The notes below the pieces were generated by a model, which was given only the letters and a program-made list of their open reading frames with translations, was not told where the DNA came from and did no database searches. DNA of 6,471 nucleotides from NCBI GenBank assembly GCA_013816415.1, contig JACDEN010000130.1, positions 1 through 6,471 on the forward strand, in the 5' to 3' direction. Origin of the DNA: Planctomycetota bacterium (GTDB lineage Bacteria > Planctomycetota > UBA11346). The translations under genes were made by a program, and so were the position numbers. Positions 1 to 5,910 of this stretch are shown one piece after another; within the stretch, counting starts at the first letter, position 1; the number at the start of each line of letters is the position of its first letter.

Positions 1-886
1 CATCCATGGTGTTCGCACCGTACTGACTGCTGACCACCAGTTCGACCCCGAGGACTCCGGCGATGACCGCGTCGCCGATCTTCGGCTCGGAACCTTCCGC
101 CACGGTCGCGACATCCGCCAAGCGGATCGCCGCTCCGCTCTTCCAGCTGACGATCGCCTGTCCCAGAGCCACCGCGTCCAGCCGCTGCCCCTCGCTATGG
201 ATCACGATGCGCTGCGCATCGGTCTCGACGAAACCTGCACCGCGGATTCCGGTCGCGAGCCGGGCCGCTGAGGCGACCTGCCCCAGGTCGAGATCGTAGG
301 CGCGCAGGCGGTCGGGGAGGATCTGGATCTGCAGCTGGCGCACCTCACCGCCGAAGACGGCGACCTTGGCGACACCGGGGACCGCCACGAGCCGCGTATG
401 AATGGTCCAATCGGCGAGGGTGCGCAGCTCGCGCAGGGAGCGCTGCTGCGAGGTCATGCCGATGGCCAGGATCATGCTCGTTCCGGACGTCAGCGGCGCG
501 ATCGAAGGTCTGACGCCGGCGGGCAGTCGCCCAACGAGGTCGACCAGGCGCTCGCTGACGACTTGCCGGGCTTGCAGGATGTGGGTGTCATCGCTGAAGA
601 CGGCCGTGACGACCGAGAGCGCGGGGATCGACTGCGAACGCAGGGAGCTCAGTCCAACCACGCCAGCGATGATTTGCTCCACCGGCCTCGTCACCAATTG
701 CTCGACTTCCTCGGGTGAGAGCCCGGGTGCTTCGGTCTGTACCACGACCTGGGGCGGCGCGAATTCGGGATAGACATCGATCTTCGCGTGCGTGGCCGTG
801 TACATGCCGTAGCCAGCGATCGCGAGCGCGAGGCCGACGACGATCCAGCGCAGTCGCAGCGCGAGCGAGACGATACGATTCAACAT
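1..886 (-). CDS. Heavy-metal efflux RND transporter, CzcA/CusA family (N-terminal part only)
   Basis: Inner-membrane proton-driven pump of the HME-RND family, inferred to export metal cations through the adaptor and channel encoded just upstream. About 295 residues are visible; the family is usually around 1,030-1,060, so the C-terminal two thirds lies beyond the left edge. The N-terminus MLNRIVSLALRLRW leads into a first membrane helix (about residues 14-31). Then come YPEFAPPQV (39-47) and TEAPGLSPEEVEQLVTRPVE (51-70), the conserved start of the first porter subdomain; residues near 170-180 (VPGVAKVAVFGG) and the last ones (LVVSSQYGANTMD) also match the family. The transmembrane-4 residues that separate Cu/Ag from Zn/Co/Cd pumps are outside the window, so the metal cannot be named. 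The ATG at 884-886 is the only sensible start, 43 bases after the adaptor stop, with only a weak GAG-type ribosome site. No frameshift is seen. Confidence 0.93.
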   Translation of the reverse strand, partial: MLNRIVSLALRLRWIVVGLALAIAGYGMYTATHAKIDVYPEFAPPQVVVQTEAPGLSPEEVEQLVTRPVEQIIAGVVGLSSLRSQSIPALSVVTAVFSDDTHILQARQVVSERLVDLVGRLPAGVRPSIAPLTSGTSMILAIGMTSQQRSLRELRTLADWTIHTRLVAVPGVAKVAVFGGEVRQLQIQILPDRLRAYDLDLGQVASAARLATGIRGAGFVETDAQRIVIHSEGQRLDAVALGQAIVSWKSGAAIRLADVATVAEGSEPKIGDAVIAGVLGVELVVSSQYGANTMD

Positions 887-929
887 GCGCTGCTCAGACG
901 CAGCGCGTCCGGTGCAAATCCGAGGAATA

Positions 930-2186
930 TCATTTTCCCGCGTTGTCCTCGCCGACCTGGATGCTCGACTTCAATTCCTCGGAGAGCAGTCCCTGCGCTC
1001 CGGCCACCACAAGCGACACCGAGCCCCATTCCGGTTGAAACCAGCCGAGATCGACCGGCTGGTCGAGCGACACCGGTCGCCGCGCCAAGTGCCCAGGATC
1101 GGTCTGGACATAGACCCACGCCGTGCCGGCATGTCGGACGATGGCGGATCGTGGGATCACTACTCCGGTCACGGGCTCACCGCCGACGTCGATGCGAGCC
1201 ATGATCGCCTGCCCGGGTCGCCATCCTGCCGGTGACTTCTCGAGGCGCAGCACCAACACCGTTTCCAATGATCCCGGCGCGATCGCGCCCATGGCCATGA
1301 CGGTCGCAGCCACCGATGACGGATCCCCCACCCGCACCACGGTCGCGCGGGACGCACCCACACCATCGGATCCTGGGAGCTGCACGCGCGCGAGGAGATG
1401 ATCGTAGTCGACCACGCGCAGCAGCGGCTGGCCACTCTCGACGATCTCTTCCGGTGCGGCAAGAACTTCCGCGATGGATCCCGTAGGCAGAAGGATGGTA
1501 AAGACGCTCGCTACCGGCGAAGCTTCCTGGGCTGTCGGCTGTCCGAGCACGGTGGTCACGATGTCGACGGTCGCCGCGGCGGTCGTTTGGCGCGCCTCCT
1601 CCGAACGTACCCGCAACTCCGCGTCCTCGACGCTCTGCAAGGATACCGAGGCGTGGTCCAGGTTCAGCGTGTGGGCACGCGCTGCCGCAGCTCGCGCGGC
1701 TTCGAGACTCGCGGTGGCCGTCGCGACCTCGGCCTGGGCGGCAGCTAGGCGGACGCGCAGGTCGACGAGATCGGTGACCGTCAGGCGCGGGATCACTCGA
1801 CCGGCAACGTCGCCCGCTTGGCGATGATCGCCCAGCTGCGGCCAGGGCGAGCGCGGGTCGACCTGGATCCTGCCCGCGACCGGCGCTCGCACGGTGACCG
1901 ATGCCGAGGGGTCGGCTTCGATCACGCCATACGCCACGCGGCTGGGAACCTGGGACACGAGTGGGCAGGGAGCGACCGTGATGCCAAGGCGGGTGCGCTC
2001 GTCCTCGGTGAGCGCAATGACCGGGCCATCGTTGCCACTCGCAACTCGCGATGGTGACGAGACCGGCGCTTCACGCTCGCGCTCGCGCGCCATCTCTGCC
2101 CGGCCTTCGATGAAGGCCCATGTGAGGAGACCGGCCACGACGGCGAGCGAGCACACGGTTATGGTCCATATCCAGAAGCGCTTCAT
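930..2186 (-). CDS. Periplasmic adaptor (membrane fusion protein) of an RND efflux system, CzcB/CusB-like
   Basis: Bridges the inner-membrane RND pump and the outer-membrane channel. The 418-residue product is of usual length for the family. A short basic start is followed by one membrane-spanning or uncleaved signal segment (about residues 4-26) and a charged linker. The first half of the lipoyl/barrel-sandwich domain includes VTVRAPVAGRI (97-107); an Ala-rich alpha-helical hairpin follows (roughly 138-214), then the second lipoyl half (APEEIVESGQPLLRVVDYD, 244-262). A beta-barrel and a membrane-proximal domain finish the protein, with GWRPGQAIMARIDVGG and VVIPRSAIVRHAGTAWVYV typical of adaptors. 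No His-, Met- or Cys-rich metal-binding extension is visible; the only cysteines seen in the N-terminal half are C12 and C74, so the sequence gives no metal specificity. The start ATG overlaps the preceding stop (ATGA) and has an AGGA ribosome site 9 bases upstream, which favours coupled translation. Confidence 0.93.
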   Translation of the reverse strand: MKRFWIWTITVCSLAVVAGLLTWAFIEGRAEMAREREREAPVSSPSRVASGNDGPVIALTEDERTRLGITVAPCPLVSQVPSRVAYGVIEADPSASVTVRAPVAGRIQVDPRSPWPQLGDHRQAGDVAGRVIPRLTVTDLVDLRVRLAAAQAEVATATASLEAARAAAARAHTLNLDHASVSLQSVEDAELRVRSEEARQTTAAATVDIVTTVLGQPTAQEASPVASVFTILLPTGSIAEVLAAPEEIVESGQPLLRVVDYDHLLARVQLPGSDGVGASRATVVRVGDPSSVAATVMAMGAIAPGSLETVLVLRLEKSPAGWRPGQAIMARIDVGGEPVTGVVIPRSAIVRHAGTAWVYVQTDPGHLARRPVSLDQPVDLGWFQPEWGSVSLVVAGAQGLLSEELKSSIQVGEDNAGK

Positions 2187-3619
2187 GGGATGGATTCCTG
2201 GGCCGAGGGCGGCGTCGTTGGGAGCGTGACGTCAATCGGCACGGCCTCTGCAGCCACCAATGGCTGTTGCACGGCATCCTCGAGCGAGGTCACCGCCCGT
2301 TGGACCGCATGGAGAGCATCAACACGCGCGCGTTGGGCCACGGCGACGTTTAGCTGGAGTTGCGCCAGAACCAGCGAATCGCCGGTTCCGACTGCCACGG
2401 CGCGTTCTGCACGAGCCAATAATTCACGGTGATCATCGAGTTGGCGTTCTGCCAATCGAAATGTCTCGACGGCGGTACGGTAGGCGATGACGGCTTGATC
2501 GATGCCGGCGATGATCTCGGCTTGCAGGGCGATGAAGCGGGCGGCCGCGGTCCGTCGCTGCGCGGCGGCTTCGGCGATTGGCCCGCGGTTGCCATTGAGG
2601 GGGAGGTTGAAAGAGACGCCGAGCGTGAACTGCTGGGTATCCGTGTTCCATGACCATCCGGGACCCAGATGGATGTCCGGATATTGCTTGGCCACCTCGA
2701 GCTGCAGAGCGGATTCCGCCCCAGCATACTGCGCCAGGAGCCGGCGCAGATCCAACCGGTTTCTCAAGCCCGTCTCGCGCATGGCGCTGAGATCCAAGTC
2801 GGTCGGTGCCTGGGTGAATCCGTCCCAGCGGATCTCGTGGACGCCTCGCGCCTCGATCGGCAGTCCGAGGACCTGGCCGAGCCGAGCCTTGGCGAGACGG
2901 ACTTCACCCATGGCCGTCGATTGAGCCACGCGCACGCTCGATAGGTCGGCGTGTGCCTGGGCGAGCAGCACCCCTGACCCGAGCCCCTGCGCCACCAGGC
3001 GCTCATGCACCTGCACGAGCGCCTGCTGCGCATCGACCTCGGCACTGGCGGAGAGCGATCGAGCCTCTGCTGCTCCCAACTCGACCACCTGGGCACGTAG
3101 CCGGCGGCGGACCTGCCAGGCGGCTTCGGCCACGCGCAGGTGTGCCACCGTCGTCAGCGCCTGGGCAAGCACTCGTCGAATCGACCGCTTGTTGGCCGTC
3201 TCGATCGGCACGTCCAGGGATAGGCCCAGTCCCCAGGGCGGCCCGCCGATAGTATAAACGGGGGAGAAGCTCACCGACGGGTTTGGGCGCTGCTGTGCGG
3301 TGATCTCCGCGGTCTCGGTTTCTCCTGCCTCCGCCTGCGACACGGCCAGGTCGGGGCTGAAGTACCAGGCGATCAGCGTCAACGTCGGGAGGTCGAGGAC
3401 ACTGGGTGGCCATGCATCAGGAGGAGGAGGAACCGCGCCGCTGAGCGAAGCGTGAATATACGATTCCAAACCGGGGTCCATGAGGGACCGGTGTACAAAT
3501 GACTGTTCGCTCGTCGTGGCATCCAATGGTTGTTGCCGATACCCCGTGCACCCACAGATCGCGACACCGAGACCCACGATGAGAATAGGCAACTTGCGGC
3601 GAACCCTTACTTCCATCAT
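2183..3619 (-). CDS. Outer-membrane efflux channel lipoprotein, TolC/CzcC/CusC-like
   Basis: First gene of the three-gene efflux operon; it encodes the trimeric outer-membrane duct used by the adaptor and pump downstream. The 478 residues fit the family (about 410-480). The N-terminus has a basic stretch RVRRK (5-9), a hydrophobic core and a lipobox-like ICGC, so C24 is the likely lipid-modified cysteine; cysteine at -2 (C22) is unusual. Two outer-membrane-efflux repeats are visible. The first begins near residue 77 (LPTLTLIAWYFSPDL) with QRPNPSVSFSPVY at 110-122. The second contains YPDIHLGPGWSWNTDTQQ near 310 and FNLPLNGNRGPIAEAAAQRR near 335-355, flanked by long Ala/Leu/Gln-rich helices. 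The first of two tandem ATG codons is taken as the start so the basic region stays; no clear Shine-Dalgarno precedes it, and a TTG at codon 10 behind AGGG is a less likely alternative. CzcC versus CusC cannot be separated here. Confidence 0.92.
   Translation of the reverse strand: MMEVRVRRKLPILIVGLGVAICGCTGYRQQPLDATTSEQSFVHRSLMDPGLESYIHASLSGAVPPPPDAWPPSVLDLPTLTLIAWYFSPDLAVSQAEAGETETAEITAQQRPNPSVSFSPVYTIGGPPWGLGLSLDVPIETANKRSIRRVLAQALTTVAHLRVAEAAWQVRRRLRAQVVELGAAEARSLSASAEVDAQQALVQVHERLVAQGLGSGVLLAQAHADLSSVRVAQSTAMGEVRLAKARLGQVLGLPIEARGVHEIRWDGFTQAPTDLDLSAMRETGLRNRLDLRRLLAQYAGAESALQLEVAKQYPDIHLGPGWSWNTDTQQFTLGVSFNLPLNGNRGPIAEAAAQRRTAAARFIALQAEIIAGIDQAVIAYRTAVETFRLAERQLDDHRELLARAERAVAVGTGDSLVLAQLQLNVAVAQRARVDALHAVQRAVTSLEDAVQQPLVAAEAVPIDVTLPTTPPSAQESIP
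2196..2199 (-). promoter_or_regulatory. Ribosome binding site of the adaptor gene
   Basis: AGGA on the minus strand, 9 bases before the adaptor ATG and inside the 3' end of the outer-membrane-factor gene. Together with the ATGA stop/start overlap it fixes the adaptor start and points to coupled translation of the two genes. Confidence 0.6.
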
Positions 3620-3671
3620 GAGAGCGATACGTGCATAGCACTTGAGCTTATTCCGCTGACGTTCAGTGACG

Positions 3672-3689
3672 CATTACAATGTTGTCATG
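3672..3689. promoter_or_regulatory. Candidate metal-response-regulator operator (CusR/CopR-type palindrome)
   Basis: Plus strand reads CATTACAA-TG-TTGTCATG; on the minus strand it is CATGACAA-CA-TTGTAATG. The 8-base arms match at 7 of 8 positions around a 2-base centre. This is the shape of boxes bound by OmpR-class regulators of copper/silver genes (CusR, PcoR and CopR recognise TGACAA-nn-TTGTCA-like sites). It lies 52 bases before the ATG of the efflux operon, a normal place for activation. The sequence and position are seen; the identity of the regulator is inferred, and no sensor or regulator gene is in the window. Confidence 0.55.
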
Positions 3690-3968
3690 TTGTTCGGCAT
3701 TGGGAGATCATGGACCAGGGCCACGTACCCCCCGCCGCCGCTCTTTCACCGCATTGCCGCCAAGGTACTACTTCAGGCCGTCCTTCCTATGAAGCGTGCC
3801 TGGCGAACCCTGATCCCGTTTCCTCAGTAAGGGGGCGCAGGCACCCCTCGACTGATAGCCAATCGAAGGTCAACGTGCTGCGTCTCAGGCCCATCAAGAG
3901 GGGCCTGGAACCCGATGAACATTGGGTGACCCATCGACCCCCGCAACCACTAGAATGATTAACACGAG

Positions 3969-3992
3969 CACCCCCGGTTACAGCCGGGGGTG
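3969..3992. repeat. Perfect 9-bp GC-rich hairpin (IS200/IS605-like end or terminator)
   Basis: CACCCCCGG at 3969-3977 and CCGGGGGTG at 3984-3992 are exact reverse complements around the 6-base loop TTACAG. Stems of the form CCCCCGG-loop-CCGGGGG are common at the right ends of IS200/IS605-family elements, just after the tnpB stop. A plus-strand frame stops 10 bases before the hairpin. As a factor-independent terminator it would be weak, since only GAGTCGTTT follows rather than a T run, and there is no clear gene to terminate. The hairpin is certain; its origin is not. Confidence 0.55.
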
Positions 3993-4100
3993 AGTCGTTT
4001 CTAGACGCCTCCAACGCCTGCTATATCCGTCTGAGCGCGGAATCCGGCGTCTGGATCATGTGTCGCATAACTGAGGGCTAGGCGAGGGTACGCAAACCCT

Positions 4101-4164
4101 GGACTATAATCACCCAGACTCGATTTTGGTCTGGACCATAATCTAGTTCAGTCTATTTTAGACC
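4101..4164. promoter_or_regulatory. Tandem 32-bp repeat containing TATAAT/CATAAT: promoter and likely operator of the ATPase gene
   Basis: Two adjacent 32-base units (4101-4132 and 4133-4164) match at 20 of 32 positions, with the matches grouped at the ends. Each begins GGAC(T/C)ATAATC and finishes with an inverted, degenerate version of the same motif (GATTTTGGTCT, TATTTTAGACC). The motif therefore occurs four times in alternating orientation, at a period of 32 bases, about three helical turns. CCAGAC/GTCTGG (4114-4119, 4129-4134) and GTCTA/TAGAC (4151-4155, 4159-4163) add exact inverted arms. TATAAT (4105-4110) and CATAAT (4137-4142) are -10 candidates; no good -35 stands at the right distance from either, so activation or a non-standard promoter is possible. 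The array ends 3 bases before the ATG. Confidence 0.55.
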
Positions 4165-4167
4165 AAC

Positions 4168-5370
4168 ATGCCCAAGCCGCTTCCGCGCCTCTATGACGCC
4201 CTCATCGCCAGGCATCTCGCCAGCTACCGCCAGATGGCGTTCATCAGTGGGCCACGCCAGGTTGGGAAGACCACGACGGCCAGGCATCTGTCCGGGAGCT
4301 ATCTCGATTGGGATAACCCGGCCCATCGGAAACTCATCGCAGCGGGGCCGGATGCCGTCGCCACGCACGTCGGCCTGGACAACCTGAGCGACACGCTGCC
4401 CGTCATCGCCATCGACGAGATCCACAAGTTCGGTCGCTGGAAGAATTGGCTCAAGGGGTTCTTCGACATCTACGCTGACCGCTGCCGGGTGATCGTCACC
4501 GGGTCTTCGCGCCTGGACGTGTACCGCCGTGGAGGCGACAGTCTGATGGGGCGTTATTTCCACTACCGCATGCATCCTTTTTCGGTTGGCGAATTGGTGG
4601 CTCCCTCAATTCCGGACAAGCTGATCCGCGCACCGAAGCCCCTGCCTGACCACCAGTGGAAGGCACTGTGGGATCACGGCGGATTCCCCGAGCCATTCGC
4701 GCATCGGACGGCGGCATTCTCGCGCCGCTGGCGTGATTCCAGGCAGCACCAGCTCCTGCGCGAGGACATCCGAGACCTGACCCTGGTGCGGGAGGTGGCT
4801 CAGATCGGTCTGCTCGCTGAAATCCTGCACCATCGTTCGTGCGATCAGATCGTGATGAAGTCGCTGGCCGATGATCTGCATGTCGCTCCTGACACGGTGA
4901 AGCACTGGCTTGAGCTGCTGGTCGCCTTGCACGTCGGCGTCCTCATCCGCCCATGGTTCACCAACGTCACCAAGTCGCTGCGCAAGGAGCCGAAGTGGTT
5001 TCTGCGCGACTGGTCCGGGATCGAGGATCCGGGCAAGCGGGCCGAGACATTCATCGCCTGCCACCTGCTCAAGGCCGTCGAAGGCTGGAGCGACCTGGGG
5101 CTGGGGACGTTCGAGTTGCGCTATCTGCGCGACAAGCAACAGCGCGAGGTCGACTTCGTGGTGATCCGCGACCGCAAGCCGTGGTTCCTGGTCGAGGTCA
5201 AAGCCGGACAGGACAGCCTCAGCCCGTCGCTGAAATACTATCAGAACCAGATCAAGGCGCGGCACGCGTTCCAGGTCGTGCTCGACCGCGAGTACGTGGC
5301 GGCTGACTGCTTCGCCCGCCATGAGCCGACCGTGGTGCCTGCTCGTACCTTGCTCAGCCAGCTCCTGTGA
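4168..5370 (+). CDS. AAA_14/DUF4143-family ATP-binding protein
   Basis: A 400-residue protein of the AAA_14 plus DUF4143 family, P-loop ATPases scattered through accessory regions of bacteria and archaea; their cellular role is not settled. The N-terminal ATPase domain has Walker A GPRQVGKTT (28-36), Walker B VIAIDE (79-84) followed by IHKFGRWKNWLK, and a sensor-like VIVTGSSRLD (108-117), then RRGGDSLMGRYFHYRMHPFS. A helical or winged-helix-like middle includes SLADDLHVAPDTVKHWLELL. The C-terminus has the PD-(D/E)XK-like pattern VDF (D329) and LVEVKAG (E343, K345), so the nuclease-fold residues are kept. The length is normal and no damage is seen. TAG two codons before the ATG fixes the start, and there is no Shine-Dalgarno. 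It is a lone gene facing away from the efflux operon, with the 32-base repeat array before it and a tRNA fragment 87 bases after it. Nuclease activity is not implied by the fold alone. Confidence 0.92.
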   Translation: MPKPLPRLYDALIARHLASYRQMAFISGPRQVGKTTTARHLSGSYLDWDNPAHRKLIAAGPDAVATHVGLDNLSDTLPVIAIDEIHKFGRWKNWLKGFFDIYADRCRVIVTGSSRLDVYRRGGDSLMGRYFHYRMHPFSVGELVAPSIPDKLIRAPKPLPDHQWKALWDHGGFPEPFAHRTAAFSRRWRDSRQHQLLREDIRDLTLVREVAQIGLLAEILHHRSCDQIVMKSLADDLHVAPDTVKHWLELLVALHVGVLIRPWFTNVTKSLRKEPKWFLRDWSGIEDPGKRAETFIACHLLKAVEGWSDLGLGTFELRYLRDKQQREVDFVVIRDRKPWFLVEVKAGQDSLSPSLKYYQNQIKARHAFQVVLDREYVAADCFARHEPTVVPARTLLSQLL

Positions 5371-5457
5371 GGGGGGCTGAGTAAGATTGTCCTTTTGGCC
5401 CAATATCGCTGGCCGGATTCAGCAGAGAATCGCTCGGCACTCGTCCCGCCTGCAGAC

Positions 5458-5495
5458 GTCGGGGGAAGGATTTGAACCTCCGATCTTCGGGTCAT
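5458..5495 (-). other. 3' fragment of a tRNA, candidate attachment-site scar
   Basis: Read on the minus strand, this is the 3' half of a tRNA. It has anticodon-stem 3' arm CCCGA, variable loop AGATC, T-arm GGAGG-TTCAAAT-CCTTC (5465-5481; all five pairs form, one of them G-T), and acceptor strand CCCCGAC. CAT falls at the anticodon positions and the CCCGA-AGATC order is like an initiator tRNA-Met. However, position 33 is A instead of T, and the sequence 5' of it does not pair or form a D-arm. No CCA is encoded. A 3' tRNA fragment of this size is what integration into a tRNA gene leaves behind. No integrase or second copy in the same orientation is present in the window, so the attachment-site reading is inference. 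Confidence 0.5.
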
Positions 5496-5650
5496 GTCCA
5501 TTTTAAGGCGAATAACCTGAAGGGCGGAGGCGGATCGGCGCTTCGCCGAAGCAGGCTGCAGTGCAGCCTGCGGCCGCCGCAGCCCGACGACGCCCCCCGC
5601 AGCGAGCGCAGCGGAGCGAGGAGGCGAGTCGGATGCCGGGGTTCAAATCC
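5468..5650. repeat. 183-bp cassette bounded by inverted T-arm-like repeats
   Basis: GGATTTGAACCTC (5468-5480) and GGGGTTCAAATCC (5638-5650) are inverted copies; 12 of 13 positions pair as DNA and the remaining one would be a G-U wobble in RNA. The left arm is the T-arm of the tRNA fragment. The right arm resembles another T-arm in the opposite orientation but cannot form a good one, since CGGGG against CCGTG has a mismatch. The 157 bases between contain the hairpin block. Whether this is one mobile or structured unit, or two unrelated tRNA remnants, cannot be decided here. Confidence 0.45.
5535..5582. repeat. Three consecutive perfect hairpins
   Basis: Three exact inverted repeats lie nearly end to end. 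They are TCGGCG-CTT-CGCCGA (5535-5549), GCAGGCTGCA-G-TGCAGCCTGC (5551-5571, ten pairs around one base), and CTGCGG-CCG-CCGCAG (5568-5582). The second and third share bases 5568-5571, so they are mutually exclusive in a single strand. The block is not followed by a T run and does not look like a terminator. It could be a REP-like palindromic element or the core of a structured RNA; neither is shown. Confidence 0.6.
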
Positions 5651-5732
5651 GTGGTTGGAGAGAATGTCTGTGAATGACGGTCTCGGCCTGCTTCAACTCC
5701 TCGTGCAGCTCCTCGTAGACCTCGCGAGTCAT
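5643..5732 (-). pseudogene. 29-codon frame with a GreA-like N-terminus, possible gene remnant
   Basis: The minus-strand frame starts at ATG 5730-5732 and stops at TGA 5643-5645. It begins MTREVYEELHEELKQAE and then loses any family likeness. The opening resembles the start of GreA/GreB transcription elongation factors (pattern MT-x-E-x-Y-x-x-L-x-x-E-L-x-x-L, about 158 residues when complete). The stop lies in the right arm of the T-arm-like inverted repeat, so the rest of a gene could have been lost at that junction. The upstream frame is closed by a TGA at 5772-5774. The match covers fewer than 20 residues of a charged helix, so chance similarity is quite possible. Confidence 0.2.
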
Positions 5733-5910
5733 GAGCCGCTCTGCCTGGTGAGCGTACCGGGGTGCTCGCCGTCAACCCTTGCGCCTCCCTCGCGGTGGCT
5801 CGCTGGCGCTCCGTTTGACGCGGCGGCACCGCGCGGTCAGGGCCCGTGCTCAACCGCGGAATCAACATCGGATGTCGATGCGCCGGCGAACCCTCGGGCT
5901 GGATCGGTCG

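Larger units (their letters stand above)
3620..4167. other. Intergenic region between divergent efflux operon and ATPase gene
   Basis: Both flanking genes are read away from this 548-base interval. On the efflux side it holds a CusR/CopR-like palindrome (3672-3689). Between that and the ATG, AATAAG (minus strand, 3647-3652) is a weak -10 candidate without a convincing -35. The middle (about 3700-3960) has open frames with no recognisable protein, although one on the plus strand ends at 3958 with RPIKRGLEPDEHW, loosely like the tails of TnpB-type proteins. A strong hairpin follows at 3969-3992. A 7-base inverted repeat AGACGCC/GGCGTCT (4003-4009 and 4046-4052) is short enough to be chance. The last 67 bases hold the tandem repeat before the ATPase. 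No RNA gene was recognised. Confidence 0.7.
5371..5910. other. Intergenic region rich in inverted repeats and tRNA-like scars
   Basis: 540 bases without a confident gene. From left to right it holds about 85 bases with nothing recognisable and no clear terminator for the ATPase, a tRNA 3' fragment on the minus strand, a block of three strong hairpins, and a low-complexity purine/GC stretch made of GCAGCG/GAGCGAG words (about 5597-5626). An inverted copy of the tRNA T-arm motif follows, then a 29-codon minus-strand frame. After it come about 180 GC-rich bases before the TPR gene stop, in which only a short palindrome ACATC-G-GATGT (5865-5875) is seen. The long open frames across this area do not encode recognisable proteins. 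Confidence 0.7.

Noticed and set aside
398..773. Two overlapping plus-strand open frames
   Set aside because: Both are antisense to the RND pump gene, which shows clear family motifs in the opposite strand.
3530..3958. Plus-strand 142-codon open frame as a complete gene
   Set aside because: Its first part overlaps the start of the efflux operon on the other strand and the product matches nothing; only the tail is noted as a possible remnant.
3787..4014. Minus-strand 75-codon open frame
   Set aside because: It reads through the hairpin, has no recognisable domain, and no ribosome site was seen.
4003..4052. AGACGCC/GGCGTCT inverted repeat
   Set aside because: Seven bases with a 36-base spacer in GC-rich DNA is expected by chance and has no link to a gene start.
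4606..5403. Minus-strand 265-codon open frame
   Set aside because: Antisense to the ATPase, whose motifs are unmistakable; the antisense product has no family features.
5241..5501. Minus-strand open frame beginning MDMTRRSEVQILPP
   Set aside because: The recognisable part is translation of the tRNA 3' fragment; the rest is antisense to the end of the ATPase gene.
5390..5530. Complete tRNA gene around the T-arm
   Set aside because: No D-arm, no 5' acceptor strand and no pairing partner for the CCCGA anticodon-stem arm were found on the minus strand.
5597..5626. GCAGCG/GAGCGAG word repeats as a CRISPR or tandem array
   Set aside because: The words are irregular and very short, with no regular spacers; ordinary low-complexity GC-rich sequence.
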